Source: Omnitrophica bacterium GWA2_41_15 (GTDB lineage Bacteria > Omnitrophota > Gorgyraeia > Gygaellales > UBA12090). From it: 35,861 nucleotides of DNA. The stretch is taken from assembly GCA_919901925.1 (NCBI GenBank), contig CAKKQA010000100.1, forward strand, positions 1-35,861. The letters run 5' to 3'. Made by a program: the position numbers and the translations under genes. Each line of letters opens with the position of its first letter. Positions within the stretch are counted from its first letter, which is position 1. The notes beneath the pieces are model-generated. The model was not told the origin of the DNA, did no database searches, and saw nothing but the letters and a program-made list of their open reading frames with translations. Shown here in pieces: positions 1-9,575 of this stretch.

Positions 1-224
1 AATAGCTTGTCTATCTTGTCCTTATCAAACCCCACCACAATCTGCCCGTCAATATCAATGACCGGAACACCCATCTGACCGGAGATATTAACCATTTTCT
101 CCAAGCCATCCTTGTCGGCTGAAACATCGATATTGGCATAAGCTATGCCTATCTGGCTTAAGTAACCTTTCACACGGATGCAATAAGGGCACGTTGGAGT
201 GGAGTAAACTGTGACATTGTGCAT
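1..224 (-). CDS. Glutaredoxin-like / thioredoxin-fold redox protein, truncated by the window start (C-terminus missing)
   Basis: Manual reverse translation from the ATG at 224: MHNVTVYSTPTCPYCIRVKGYLSQIGIAYANIDVSADKDGLEKMVNISGQMGVPVIDIDGQIVVGFDKDKIDKL; has the CPYC redox motif and GVPVIDIDG. Confidence 0.85.
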   Translation of the reverse strand, partial: MHNVTVYSTPTCPYCIRVKGYLSQIGIAYANIDVSADKDGLEKMVNISGQMGVPVIDIDGQIVVGFDKDKIDKL

Positions 225-239
225 AGCCACCTCTGTTTT

Positions 240-323
240 AGGTTTTAGGTCATAGCTGATAGCTCATAGGAAAAGAAAAAAGACTGTTTTTTGTTTTTCC
301 TATGACCTATGAGCTGCTACCTA
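240..323. repeat. Family A hairpin: arms of 7-bp words (AGGTCAT/AGCTCAT), A/T-rich loop
   Basis: AGGTCAT AGCTGAT AGCTCAT AGGAAAA...TTTTTCC TATGACC TATGAGC. Confidence 0.85.
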
Positions 324-795
324 ACTCTATTTTCTTTACGAGCGCTGCTATCCTCTGGCCATATTTAAGGCATTGTTTTTTCGCCCGCTCGTCTGGCTGG
401 CCTATTGCCACAGGGCCGTAATGATCGCCACCATGATCTCCTTGAATAATCATACCATGAATGAGCATGGCGTTCAAGATTTCTAAAATCGTGGTTTCGT
501 TACCGCCGCCGATATTGGCGCTGGAGGCAAACGCCCCGCCAACCTTACCGTCTAATTTACCGTGAAATTTTACTGACTCGTCAAAAAGCTTCTTTATCTG
601 ATAAGCCATTGAACCGTAATAAACCGGCGAGCCGATTATAATCCCCTGATAATTCAACAGTTCATCTACTTTAACATCTTCCGAGCTTTTTAAAACAACC
701 TCCGCCTTTTCTTCTTTCAAGCCCTCAACTATAAATTCAGCCATTTGCTTAGTGTGGCCGCTTTGCGAATAGTAGATGACGATTATTTTAGACAT
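307..795 (-). CDS. Flavodoxin-fold NAD(P)H:quinone oxidoreductase / FMN reductase (WrbA-like)
   Basis: N-terminal YYSQSGHTKQMAEFI FMN loop, GIIIGSPVYYGSM and GGGNETTILEILNAMLIHGM. Stop codon lies in a flanking repeat. Confidence 0.85.
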   Translation of the reverse strand: MSKIIVIYYSQSGHTKQMAEFIVEGLKEEKAEVVLKSSEDVKVDELLNYQGIIIGSPVYYGSMAYQIKKLFDESVKFHGKLDGKVGGAFASSANIGGGNETTILEILNAMLIHGMIIQGDHGGDHYGPVAIGQPDERAKKQCLKYGQRIAALVKKIELGSSS

Positions 796-808
796 AAAAA
801 CCTCCGCA

Positions 809-904
809 TTAGCTCATAGGTCATAGCTCTTAGATCATAGGAAAAACAAAAAATAGTTTTTTCTGCTTTTCCTATCAGCTATGACCTATGAGCTATTACC
901 TACA
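809..904. repeat. Family A hairpin, copy 2
   Basis: AGCTCAT AGGTCAT AGCTCTT AGATCAT AGG...CCTATCAGCTATGACCTATGAGCT. Confidence 0.88.
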
Positions 905-908
905 CCAT

Positions 909-1634
909 TTATTCTATCAAAATTACCGACATCAACCTGCCCGCGCCCTTGCCTTCTTTGCGATATGAAAAGAAATCTTCGTTTTCACAAGACGTGCATA
1001 TTCCAGAATCCACGATATTTTCTTTTAGCAGGCCGGCTTTTATCAACTGCTTATAATTGGCGCCGATATTATCCAAGAATATTTTTCCTTTTCTATCTGT
1101 AACGTTTTGGGATAAATAATCCTTAAATTCTTTTCCGACCTCGTAACAACAAGAGCGTAAAGCCGGCCCTAAAGCGCAGATTAAGTCTTGCGGCAAAGTG
1201 GAAAAAACCCTCCTCATTGCAGAAATAGCCTCTAAAACAATATTCTCTTTAGTCCCGCGCCAACCAGCATGGACGACGCCCGCGGCTTTGCTTATAGGGT
1301 CATATAGGAAAACGGAAAGGCAATCCGCGGTCAACACAGCTAACGGCAATCCTTTTTCGCGCGTAATTATCGCGTCGTATCCTGCGATAGCGCTATCATA
1401 ACTAAAACTCCCCTTACCTTTATCTTCCAGAGAAGCTACAAATACCCTATTGCCGTGGGCCTGCTGTAAACAAACTAAATGTTCAAAATTTATGTTTAAC
1501 TTTTCAAGGAACAGTTTACGGTTTTCCTTAAACCCTGTATTATCCTGCGCTGATAAATTTAACCTACCGCGGCTAAAGGCGGCAAGACAGCCGTGTTTTT
1601 TGAAACTTTCAAAGACGTAACTGGTTTGCATCAA
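909..1634 (-). CDS. pgeF: Multicopper polyphenol oxidase / laccase-domain (YfiH/PgeF/LACC1 family) protein
   Basis: QQAHGNRV, LAVLTADCLSVFLYDP, GVVHAGWRGT and LGPALRSCCYEVG family motifs. Confidence 0.88.
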   Translation of the reverse strand: MMQTSYVFESFKKHGCLAAFSRGRLNLSAQDNTGFKENRKLFLEKLNINFEHLVCLQQAHGNRVFVASLEDKGKGSFSYDSAIAGYDAIITREKGLPLAVLTADCLSVFLYDPISKAAGVVHAGWRGTKENIVLEAISAMRRVFSTLPQDLICALGPALRSCCYEVGKEFKDYLSQNVTDRKGKIFLDNIGANYKQLIKAGLLKENIVDSGICTSCENEDFFSYRKEGKGAGRLMSVILIE

Positions 1635-1636
1635 TA

Positions 1637-1703
1637 GTTAGCCAGTTTACCAGTTAGCCAGTTTACCAGTTTTTAACTGGTTAACCGGCCAACTGGCCAA
1701 CAA
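1637..1703. repeat. Family B hairpin: 8-bp words (GTTNNCCN)
   Basis: GTTAGCCA GTTTACCA GTTAGCCA GTTTACCA GTTTTTAACTGGTTAACCGGCCAACTGGCCAAC. Confidence 0.9.
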
Positions 1704-1711
1704 GCAATATT

Positions 1712-2263
1712 TTACTTTTGTAAATACGCCTTGACTATTTTCTGCTCTAAAACAGGCCTATCCTGTCCACCGGTCTGACAGGCTTCTATCTTTTTCACCA
1801 CATCATAACCTTCCACGACTTCACCGAATATCGTATGCTTCATATTTAACCAGGGTGTAGGAATTGTGGTAATAAAAAACTGGCTGCCGTTGGTGCTTGG
1901 GCCCGCGTTAGCCATAGCCAATATCCCCGGCTTATTAAAGGTTACGCTTGTTGAAACCTCGTCTTCAAACGGTGCCCCCCATATAGACTCGCCTCCACTG
2001 CCTGTCCCTGTGGGATCTCCGCCCTGGATCATGAAATTCTTAATTACCCTGTGAAAAATCAACCCGTCGTAATAACCTTTTTCCGCCAATTTTGTAAAGT
2101 TTTCCACTGCTTTCGGCGCGGCATCCGGATACAATTTTAAGACGATCTTTCCCTGATTTGTCTCTAAAACCACTCTCTTTTCTTGTTGTGCCACGACAGC
2201 TCCTATAGACAAAAATGTTAATAAAAACATCACCCCTGACAATGATACAAACAGCTTTTTCAT
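1712..2263 (-). CDS. Peptidyl-prolyl cis-trans isomerase, cyclophilin type, with N-terminal signal peptide/anchor
   Basis: [57 protein letters not shown]; hydrophobic N-terminus [22 protein letters not shown]. Confidence 0.93.
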   Translation of the reverse strand: MKKLFVSLSGVMFLLTFLSIGAVVAQQEKRVVLETNQGKIVLKLYPDAAPKAVENFTKLAEKGYYDGLIFHRVIKNFMIQGGDPTGTGSGGESIWGAPFEDEVSTSVTFNKPGILAMANAGPSTNGSQFFITTIPTPWLNMKHTIFGEVVEGYDVVKKIEACQTGGQDRPVLEQKIVKAYLQK

Positions 2264-2275
2264 TTCTGGCCTCCC

Positions 2276-2494
2276 TTACACTTTGATTTCAATTAGTTTA
2301 TTGCGCGACTTTTCTCCCTTAATTATCGATACCTGGTTTTTCCTGACGCCAAAATGTTCAGCCAACATTTCAACAACTGCCTCATTTGCCCTGTTATCTT
2401 CCGCGGGTTTAGTTACATGCACCCTTAACCCCGCTTCTGTTTCCTGTATGCGGTTTACCTTAGCCCGCGGTATAACCCTGACGTTTATTACCAT
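2276..2494 (-). CDS. DUF167 / YggU family protein
   Basis: Short protein with RVIPRAKVNRI, GLRVHVTKPAEDNRANEAVVEMLAEHF, VSIIKGEKSRNKLIEI typical of DUF167. Confidence 0.85.
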   Translation of the reverse strand: MVINVRVIPRAKVNRIQETEAGLRVHVTKPAEDNRANEAVVEMLAEHFGVRKNQVSIIKGEKSRNKLIEIKV

Positions 2495-2499
2495 TTTTT

Positions 2500-2613
2500 T
2501 AGGGACAGGCCCTAAATACGGTTGGGACCAGGTCCAAAACGCGGTTGATCCCGCCTTTGGCGGGGCGACGGTTAAATTGGACCTGTCCCCACGGTTAAAT
2601 TGGACCTGTCCCC
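2500..2613. repeat. REP-like inverted/direct repeat cluster with a perfect 23-bp tandem duplication
   Basis: ACGGTTAAATTGGACCTGTCCCC at 2568-2590 and 2591-2613; partial inverted copy AGGGACAGGCCCTAAATACGGT upstream; small hairpin CCCGCCTTTGGCGGG. Confidence 0.85.
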
Positions 2614-3567
2614 GATTTGTCCGGCAGAGCTGGAATTAGTTAATTTATCCTGGAACTTTTCCAGGCGCCTCTCGGCATCCTTGTATTTTTGGCCGGCGTT
2701 ATTGATGTGCGCTCCGACAAGGCGGAAATCCTCGGAAAACTTAGCTAAATCCTGCTGCAAACGGTTTAAATTCGCCAAGATTTCCTTGGCATTGCGTTCA
2801 ACCTCCATGCCTTTTAAACCCAGGCATATGACTTGCAAATAAGAATAGAAAGTATTCGGCGAAACAGGGACAACCCTTTTGCTAAGAGCATACGAAAGCA
2901 ATTCCTGTTTTATGGTTGCTTCATAATAGACATTTTCAGCCGGAATATACATAAGGGCAAAATCAAAAGTGCCTTCATCCGGAAGGATATATTTGTTGGA
3001 GATTTCGTTTATCCTATTCTTTACGTCGGAAATAAACCTTTTAGCATACGCGCTTTTTTCCTCGTCGGTAGATGCCGTTTGGAAAGCCTTAAAATTTTCC
3101 AGGGGAAACTTGGCATCCACAGGGACAATGTTTTTGCCAAGACGGATAATCGCGTCTACCGCGTCGCCTGATTTAAACTGATACTGAACCTGATAATGCT
3201 CTTTAGGCAGGACTTGCGCCAGCAGGTTTTCCAGCATTGTCTCGCCGATTTCACCCCGGAATTTCGGGGCGCGCAGAAGGTTCTGCAAGCCTGAAATATC
3301 CTTACTTATTTCTAAAATTTGGGTGTTGGTTGTTTCGAGTTTGCCGAGGGCATTCTGAACTGAACCGATTATATTAACTGTAGTGTCTAAGCGCGCGCCT
3401 ACGCCTCTGTGAGTCTCAGAAATAGCTTCAGACATCTCTTTGAGCCGCTCATTAAGCTGTCCGGTCACAGCATTCAGCTGCGAGTTAGTCTGAGAGGAAA
3501 TCTTAAAAAGCAGTACTGCCACTATCCCTATCCCGATTAAAAACAATAACGCTATTATCCAGATCAT
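2572..3567 (-). CDS. rmuC: RmuC-family DNA recombination protein (N-terminal TM plus coiled coil)
   Basis: LRAPKFRGEIGETMLENLLAQVLPKEHYQVQYQF, VDAKFPLENFKAF, VVPVSPNTFYSYLQVI. Start set at the internal ATG 3567 (MIWIIALLFLIGIGI) because the upstream extension is repeat-derived. Confidence 0.88.
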   Translation of the reverse strand: MIWIIALLFLIGIGIVAVLLFKISSQTNSQLNAVTGQLNERLKEMSEAISETHRGVGARLDTTVNIIGSVQNALGKLETTNTQILEISKDISGLQNLLRAPKFRGEIGETMLENLLAQVLPKEHYQVQYQFKSGDAVDAIIRLGKNIVPVDAKFPLENFKAFQTASTDEEKSAYAKRFISDVKNRINEISNKYILPDEGTFDFALMYIPAENVYYEATIKQELLSYALSKRVVPVSPNTFYSYLQVICLGLKGMEVERNAKEILANLNRLQQDLAKFSEDFRLVGAHINNAGQKYKDAERRLEKFQDKLTNSSSAGQIGDRSNLTVGTGPI

Positions 3568-3600
3568 ATTAATGAATTTTAAATAAACAATAGATATCCC

Positions 3601-3659
3601 TGTAGGGGCGGACCTATGTGTCCGCCCTATGAGGGCAAACACATAGGTTTGCCCCTACC
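3601..3659. repeat. Family C double-hairpin element (TGTAGGGGC...GCCCCTACA)
   Basis: TGTAGGGGCGGACctatgtGTCCGCCCtatgaGGGCAAACacataGGTTTGCCCCTACC. Confidence 0.85.
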
Positions 3660-3706
3660 AATCGTATACACGGTATCATATTTATTATATCACCGTTAAA
3701 ACAATT

Positions 3707-4447
3707 TCAAAGCGTATAATCGGTTTTAACCCGTTTGATTGAACGACAGATGTTCGTCCGGACATTAGGGCAGAATTTCTCCAAACGTTTGATGATTTTT
3801 GTTACCTCTTGACGCTTAGTCTTATCGGCATTCGGGCATTTACACATATGCGCCGGAAAATCTTGATGTTTGGCAAAGGCAATAATTTCTTTTTCTTCAA
3901 CATAAGCCAGCGGCCGGATAATCGTAAGCGCTCCTTTAAACAAAACCTGCTTCGGGTTCATCCCTGAAATCTCACCGTTAAAAAACATATTAAGCAGGAT
4001 AGTCTCGGCAATATCGTCTTTATGGTGGCCGAAAGCGACCTTGGTGCATTTTAACCTTGCCGCTGCCTCAAAAAGCGCTTTTCTCCTATTCCACGAACAC
4101 CAAAAACAGGTAATATCTTTGCGGGATTTACAATCTTTCAATATATTTATGCTGACGGCCTCATAATCAACGCCGCATTGTTTAAAATAATTCCCTAGTA
4201 TTTTTGGATGCACGCATTTATACCCCAAATCCACATGCACGGCTGTCAGGCTGTATTTGAGGGGGCTGAATTTCTGGCGGTACTGCAGGATTTTAAGCAG
4301 GCTTAATGAATCTTTCCCTCCGGAGACAGCAACGAGTATCTTGTCGCCATCCTCGAGCATTTGGTAATCAAAGAGCGCTTTTCCCACTTTCTTGGAAAAG
4401 AAAAATTCCTGGCGCTGGTTATTTTTTTCATCAATCTTCTTGGCCAT
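3707..4447 (-). CDS. ttcA: PP-loop ATPase, TtcA-type tRNA 2-thiocytidine synthesis family
   Basis: ILVAVSGGKDSLSLL PP-loop, CFWCSWNRRKALFEAA, VAFGHHKDDIAETILLNMFFNGE. Confidence 0.85.
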   Translation of the reverse strand: MAKKIDEKNNQRQEFFFSKKVGKALFDYQMLEDGDKILVAVSGGKDSLSLLKILQYRQKFSPLKYSLTAVHVDLGYKCVHPKILGNYFKQCGVDYEAVSINILKDCKSRKDITCFWCSWNRRKALFEAAARLKCTKVAFGHHKDDIAETILLNMFFNGEISGMNPKQVLFKGALTIIRPLAYVEEKEIIAFAKHQDFPAHMCKCPNADKTKRQEVTKIIKRLEKFCPNVRTNICRSIKRVKTDYTL

Positions 4448-4450
4448 TTT

Positions 4451-5269
4451 TTACCGGATGAGAAGTAAACGTATAATGGTGTCGCCGTAAATGAGCGCTA
4501 AAAGTGCGGCTATCGATAAGAATGGGCCATAAGGAATGAGGTGGCTCTTTTTCCGAAGCAGGACGTAAACCCCCACAGCCGCCCCTAAAAACGGGGCAAT
4601 GAAAAAGGTTAATATTGCCAATTTCCAACCAATGAAACTGCCGATCATTGCCAAAAGCTTAACATCCCCTCCGCCGATAGATTCAGTTTCTCCCTCAATG
4701 GATTCTTTCTTCATCAGCTTAAAAAACAAAAAATTACCCAACTGCCCGCTGGCATAAACCAAAAATCCTCCGATGATAACTCCGAAGAAAGAATCCACAA
4801 GCGGTATGCGGGGAAATTCTTTAATGATCGGCAAACTCTTTAACAGGGCGAAAATCAATCCTACGGCTATGCCGCCTAAAGAAATCTCATCCGGAATAAT
4901 CCGCCATTTGATATCTATAAAAGTCGAGACAATCAAGCCACAGATAAAGACATCAAGTATCAACGCGTCTAAACTAATGCCCCATCCGATATAAACAGCT
5001 AAGAAAGCCAATCCGGCCAATATTTCCACTAACGGATATTGAAAAGATATCTTGGCCTTACAAAAACGGCAGCGGCCGCCTAAAAACAAAAAAGCCAACA
5101 CAGGAATATTATCGTACCAAAAGATACTTTTCTTGCATGACGGGCAATATGAAGACGGGCTGATTATAGAATATTTTTCCTGCGGCATACGGAATATGCA
5201 GACATTGAGGAAGCTTCCGATGCATGAGCCAAAAATGAATATAAATATTTTAGTTATGACTTCTTGCAT
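4451..5269 (-). CDS. pilD: Type IV prepilin peptidase / leader peptidase (A24)
   Basis: SCIGSFLNVCIFRMP, two CxxC pairs (SYCPSCKKS, GGRCRFCKAK), SFQYPLVEILAG, DIKWRIIPDEI and GGGDVKLLAMIG catalytic motifs. Confidence 0.95.
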   Translation of the reverse strand: MQEVITKIFIFIFGSCIGSFLNVCIFRMPQEKYSIISPSSYCPSCKKSIFWYDNIPVLAFLFLGGRCRFCKAKISFQYPLVEILAGLAFLAVYIGWGISLDALILDVFICGLIVSTFIDIKWRIIPDEISLGGIAVGLIFALLKSLPIIKEFPRIPLVDSFFGVIIGGFLVYASGQLGNFLFFKLMKKESIEGETESIGGGDVKLLAMIGSFIGWKLAILTFFIAPFLGAAVGVYVLLRKKSHLIPYGPFLSIAALLALIYGDTIIRLLLIR

Positions 5270-6186
5270 TATTTTAAACCCCTTTCAAGCGCCTGGCGCA
5301 TAACTTCTACCGGCGCCCGCGCTCCAGTCCAAAGTTCAAACGCGTTCGCGCCTTGGAATAAGAGCATCCCCCTGCCGTCTTTAGCGGGGATACCTTTAAC
5401 TCGCGCATCTTTGATAAGCTGCGTCAAGCGGTTATATACCACATCGTAAACAGACAAACCGCCATGCAACAGGTTCTTATCAATAATTGCGCCGTCGGAT
5501 TCTTTCATCCCAACAGGCGAGGCATTAACCAACAAGTGGCATTCTTTTATTATTTGCGGAATATCTTTATCTAAAATAAATTCAAGTTTGCCGTCTACTT
5601 GAGGAAACTTTAAAAAATGCTCTTTTGCGGCTCCTGCTGCGCTTTCATTAGCATCGTAAACATATATTTTATCAACTTTAATGTTTCTCCAGCTTAAAGC
5701 CGCGATAACCGCCCTGCCGGCGCCGCCGCAGCCGATAACAAGAATACTCTTACCTTGAGCCTTGAAAACCAAATCCTCTTCCAAAGACCGGAGAAAACCG
5801 CTTGAGTCTGTATTCCAATACAAAAGCCGATTTCCTTCTCTCTTAACTGTGTTTACAGCACCGCTTAATTTCACATAGTATGCATCTTGTTGAATCAGCT
5901 CTCCTTGGACATAAGGAAACTTCTTCTCTAATATTTCTTTTGCATTAACTTTGTGAGGAATAGTGATATTAAAACCGGAAATATCTTTTGAACGCGCGGG
6001 ATTCCCTTGAGTATCCTTTACTACAATATCCTTAAGTAAAAAATTCTCCAGGTTATCTGGGGCTATCTCAAACAATCGATATTCGGCGTTGATATTGAGC
6101 TCGGCGAACGCCGCATTGTGCATTAACGGGGATAAACTATGTTTGACAGGATAACCAATGAGGCCATAGATTTGCGGATTTGGCAT
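5269..6186 (-). CDS. aroE: Shikimate dehydrogenase
   Basis: YGLIGYPVKHSLSPLMHNAAF, GFNITIPHKV, GAVNTVKREG, NTDSSGFLRSL, LVIGCGGAGRAV. Stop overlaps the pilD start (TAATG). Confidence 0.93.
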   Translation of the reverse strand: MPNPQIYGLIGYPVKHSLSPLMHNAAFAELNINAEYRLFEIAPDNLENFLLKDIVVKDTQGNPARSKDISGFNITIPHKVNAKEILEKKFPYVQGELIQQDAYYVKLSGAVNTVKREGNRLLYWNTDSSGFLRSLEEDLVFKAQGKSILVIGCGGAGRAVIAALSWRNIKVDKIYVYDANESAAGAAKEHFLKFPQVDGKLEFILDKDIPQIIKECHLLVNASPVGMKESDGAIIDKNLLHGGLSVYDVVYNRLTQLIKDARVKGIPAKDGRGMLLFQGANAFELWTGARAPVEVMRQALERGLK

Positions 6187-6199
6187 CTTTTGTTATTAC

Positions 6200-7702
6200 T
6201 TAAGATACAGCCTTATTCAATGCTTGTAAATACGCTTTTATAGAAGCCTCTACAATATCCGTCGAGGTAGCCCGGCCGGAGAAATCCTTGCCTTTAGCCT
6301 TTATACGCACGCTTACTTCGCCAAGCGCGTCTTCTCCCCGGGTCACTGACTGTATGCTGTAATCAAGAAGCTGGCATTTAATATGGATGATGTTTTCTAT
6401 CGCCTTGTAACAGGCATCGACCGGGCCATCGCCTGACGAAACCTTCCGGAAAACCTTGCCCTTCGCTTTCAGCGCTATCATTGCCTGTGGCGCGATAGAG
6501 CTTCCGGAAGATATTTCAAAGCCGTCAAGCGACCATACTTGCTGTACTGCCGCCTTGGATTTCTCCTCGATAATCGCCAAAAGATCATCGTCAAATATCT
6601 CTTTCTTTTTATCCGCGAGTATTTTAAATTCTGTAAAGGCCTTATCGATCCCGGCCTGGTTAAATTTATATCCTAGGTTTGCCAGCCTCTGGCTAAAAGC
6701 ATGCCTTCCTGAATGTTTGCCTAACACCAAACTTTCAGTTTTAAAGCCAACGTCTTCGGCACTGATGACTTCGTAAGTAGAGCGTTTCTTCAGGACCCCA
6801 TCCTGATGTATGCCTGACTCATGCCTGAAAGCATTCAAGCCCACAACCGCTTTGTTCGGCGGGACGAGGAAACCGGTATATTTACTTACCATCCGCGAGG
6901 CCTTATAAATTTCCCTGGTATTTATATTTGTGTTTAAGCCGAATATATCGGCGCGCACCTTCATTGCCATGACGATTTCTTCCATTGAGGCATTGCCCGC
7001 GCGCTCGCCTATGCCGTTAATAGTGCATTCTGCCTGGCGGGCTCCGTTTTTAATCGCGCTTAAAGAATTAGCCACAGCCAGCCCAAGGTCATTATGGCAA
7101 TGCACTGAAATAACCGCCTTATTGATATTCGGAACGTTTTCAATAATCGATTTTATCAGATCACCGTATTCTTTTGGTTCTGTCCAACCAACGGTATCCG
7201 GAATATTCACCGTTGTTGCCCCGGAATTTATTACCTCTTCCACCACACGGTAGAGGAATTCCCTTTCAGTGCGCGTGGCATCTTCCGGAGAAAATTCAAT
7301 ATCATCACAGAGATTACGGGCGTACTTAACCGATCGGACAGCCAAACGCAGGATTTCCTCTTCGGCTTTTTGAAGTTTATACTTCATATGAATCTTTGAA
7401 GTTGCCAAAAACACATGTATGCGCGGATGCTTTGCCGGTTTTGTGGCTTCATAGGCAGCGTCGATATCTTTAGGGATGGCGCGGGCAAGGCCACAGACGC
7501 AGGGCCGCTTAATCTTACGCGCCACCATTTCCACCGATTTAAAATCTCCGGGGCTTGATATAGGAAAGCCCGCTTCAATAACATCAACCCCGAGAGTCTC
7601 CAGCTCTCGAGCGATCTCCAGTTTCTGGTTTTGGTCCAAAGAAGCTCCGGGCGCCTGTTCTCCGTCGCGCAGTGTTGTGTCGAATATAATTATTTTATCC
7701 AT
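6200..7702 (-). CDS. leuA: 2-isopropylmalate synthase
   Basis: IIIFDTTLRDGEQAPGASL, HCHNDLGLAVANSLSAIKNGARQAECTINGIGERAGN, C-terminal LeuA dimer/regulatory domain. Start at the ATG at 7702, since the longer ORF start lies in a repeat. Confidence 0.94.
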   Translation of the reverse strand: MDKIIIFDTTLRDGEQAPGASLDQNQKLEIARELETLGVDVIEAGFPISSPGDFKSVEMVARKIKRPCVCGLARAIPKDIDAAYEATKPAKHPRIHVFLATSKIHMKYKLQKAEEEILRLAVRSVKYARNLCDDIEFSPEDATRTEREFLYRVVEEVINSGATTVNIPDTVGWTEPKEYGDLIKSIIENVPNINKAVISVHCHNDLGLAVANSLSAIKNGARQAECTINGIGERAGNASMEEIVMAMKVRADIFGLNTNINTREIYKASRMVSKYTGFLVPPNKAVVGLNAFRHESGIHQDGVLKKRSTYEVISAEDVGFKTESLVLGKHSGRHAFSQRLANLGYKFNQAGIDKAFTEFKILADKKKEIFDDDLLAIIEEKSKAAVQQVWSLDGFEISSGSSIAPQAMIALKAKGKVFRKVSSGDGPVDACYKAIENIIHIKCQLLDYSIQSVTRGEDALGEVSVRIKAKGKDFSGRATSTDIVEASIKAYLQALNKAVS

Positions 7703-7726
7703 GGTTGAAATTATAATTACATGCCT

Positions 7727-7787
7727 TGTAGGGGCGCGATTTATCGCGCCCGCCAAACGAACGGGCTTGATAAATCAAGCCCCTACA
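7727..7787. repeat. Family C double-hairpin element, copy 2
   Basis: TGTAGGGGCGCGATttATCGCGCCCgccaaacgaacGGGCTTGATaaATCAAGCCCCTACA. Confidence 0.92.
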
Positions 7788-7832
7788 CTAAAAATCTGCT
7801 CAATATTTTTCTTGTAACAAGCGCCTTGTGGC

Positions 7833-8822
7833 TTACTTCCTCATCCAAGGCATCATTTCCCGCAACTCTTTCCCCACCTTTTCAATCAAATGCTCGTCGC
7901 CTGCCTTAATCAATTTATTGAAATTCGGCCGGCCGTTTTCATTCTCTCTTATCCATTCGCGCGCGAATTTTCCGCTCTTTATCTCTTTTAACATCTTTTT
8001 CATTATCTTGCGGGTCTTTTCATTGATAATTCTCGGCCCCCTGGTAAGGTCACCGTAACAGGCGGTATTAGAAACTCTTCTTCTCATCCCGGAAATACCA
8101 TACTCCTGAACTAAATCAGTGATAAGTTTTAACTCATGTAGAACTTCAAAATAAGCGATCTCCGGTTGATAACCGGCCTCGATCAATGTATCAAACCCTG
8201 CCTTGATCAATTCAGTTACCCCGCCGCAAAGCACTGCCTGCTCGCCAAAGAGGTCTGTTTCAGTTTCTTCTTCAAATGTCGTCTCAATCACGCCTGCCCT
8301 TGTTCCGCCGATTCCTTTAGCAAAGGCAAGGCCTAATTGCTTGGCTTTACCGGTTGCGTCCTGAAACACTGCCAATAAACAAGGCACGCCCTTACCTTCT
8401 TCATACATCCTTCTTACCAAAGCCCCTGGCCCTTTGGGCGCGACCATAAAAACATCGATATTCTTTGGCGGCTTTATCTGTTTAAACCTTATGTTAAAAC
8501 CATGAGAAAAAACAATGGCCTTTCCTTTTTTGAGGTTTGGCTTAACAGCGTCTTTGTAAACTTTAGCCTGGACATGATCCTGTGTTAAGATCTGAATAAT
8601 ATCCGCCTGTTTGCAGGCTTCCTCTGCCGGCAAGGGATTAAACCCGTCTTTTTTTGCCTGTTCGTAATTCGCTGTTCCGGCTATTTCTGATACAATAACC
8701 TTACATCCGGAATCACGAAGGCATAGTGACTGGCCACGCCCCTGAATACCGTAACCGATAATGGCTATCGTTTTGTCTTTTAATAAATTCAAATCCGCGT
8801 CATTGTCATAGTAGAGCTTCAT
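7833..8822 (-). CDS. ilvC: Ketol-acid reductoisomerase
   Basis: [67 protein letters not shown]. Confidence 0.96.
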   Translation of the reverse strand: MKLYYDNDADLNLLKDKTIAIIGYGIQGRGQSLCLRDSGCKVIVSEIAGTANYEQAKKDGFNPLPAEEACKQADIIQILTQDHVQAKVYKDAVKPNLKKGKAIVFSHGFNIRFKQIKPPKNIDVFMVAPKGPGALVRRMYEEGKGVPCLLAVFQDATGKAKQLGLAFAKGIGGTRAGVIETTFEEETETDLFGEQAVLCGGVTELIKAGFDTLIEAGYQPEIAYFEVLHELKLITDLVQEYGISGMRRRVSNTACYGDLTRGPRIINEKTRKIMKKMLKEIKSGKFAREWIRENENGRPNFNKLIKAGDEHLIEKVGKELREMMPWMRK

Positions 8823-8845
8823 CTTTTTCTCCTTCTAAAAATTAT

Positions 8846-8952
8846 CGTCATTGCGAGGAGCTATCGCTGGCATGAGGCGACGAAGCAATCTCGTTTGTAA
8901 AAACGAGATTGCTTCGTCACAGGCAAGTCAAACAAGGGTTCCTCGCAATGAC
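8846..8952. repeat. Family E MITE-like palindromic element (CGTCATTGCGAGG...CCTCGCAATGAC)
   Basis: Terminal inverted repeats plus inner GACGAAGCAATCTCGTTTgtAAAAACGAGATTGCTTCGTC. Confidence 0.93.
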
Positions 8953-8989
8953 AACTTTATTTTTCTTTTATCTGGTTTCTGGTTACCGG

Positions 8990-9463
8990 TTACTTAACCA
9001 TCGCTATTTTACCTGTCCTAACCAACTCACTTATCTTGAAACCTTTTAACGCGTTCAGAAAAGCGTCTATCCTACCCTGCTCGGCGGTGATATCTAAAAT
9101 AATACAATCATTCTTTGTCCCACTTATTACAGCATTAAACTTCCTGGCAAGCTGTTTTACCTTTGGCTTGTCTTTTGCTTTCACGGCAACCTTAACCAGC
9201 ATCAGCTCTCTTTCAACATGCTCTTTCTTGGTAAGGTCACTGACGGTGATAACATCAATCAACCTGTTAAGCTGCTTCTTTATCTGCTCAAGTATCCTCT
9301 CGTCTGCCGCATCGATAACAATCGTCATGCAAGACATAGTAGGATCATGCGTCTCGCTTACAGACAAAGAATTGATATTATATCCGCGGGCGCTGAATAA
9401 TCCGGATATTCGCGCGAGCACCCCGAACTTATTTTCTACTAGGACAGAAATTGTATGCTTCAT
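8990..9463 (-). CDS. ilvN: Acetolactate synthase small (regulatory) subunit
   Basis: MKHTISVLVENKFGVLARISGLFSARGYNINSLSVSETHDPTMSCMTIVI ACT domain. Confidence 0.94.
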   Translation of the reverse strand: MKHTISVLVENKFGVLARISGLFSARGYNINSLSVSETHDPTMSCMTIVIDAADERILEQIKKQLNRLIDVITVSDLTKKEHVERELMLVKVAVKAKDKPKVKQLARKFNAVISGTKNDCIILDITAEQGRIDAFLNALKGFKISELVRTGKIAMVK

Positions 9464-9481
9464 ATTCGTTAATAAAACTAT

Positions 9482-9575
9482 GTTTTAGGTCTTAGCTCAT
9501 AGGTCATAGTAAAAAAAGCTGTTTTAAGATTTTTTATCTTTTCCTATGAGCTACGAGCTATGACCTATGAGCTAA
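9482..9575. repeat. Family A hairpin, copy 3
   Basis: AGGTCTTAGCTCATAGGTCATAGT...TTCCTATGAGCTACGAGCTATGACCTATGAGCTAA. Confidence 0.85.

Noticed and set aside
7703-7756. N-terminal extension of LeuA (MAGAINRAPTRHVIIIST)
   Set aside because: Starts inside a family C repeat; DTTLRDGEQ is normally close to the start, so ATG 7702 is preferred.
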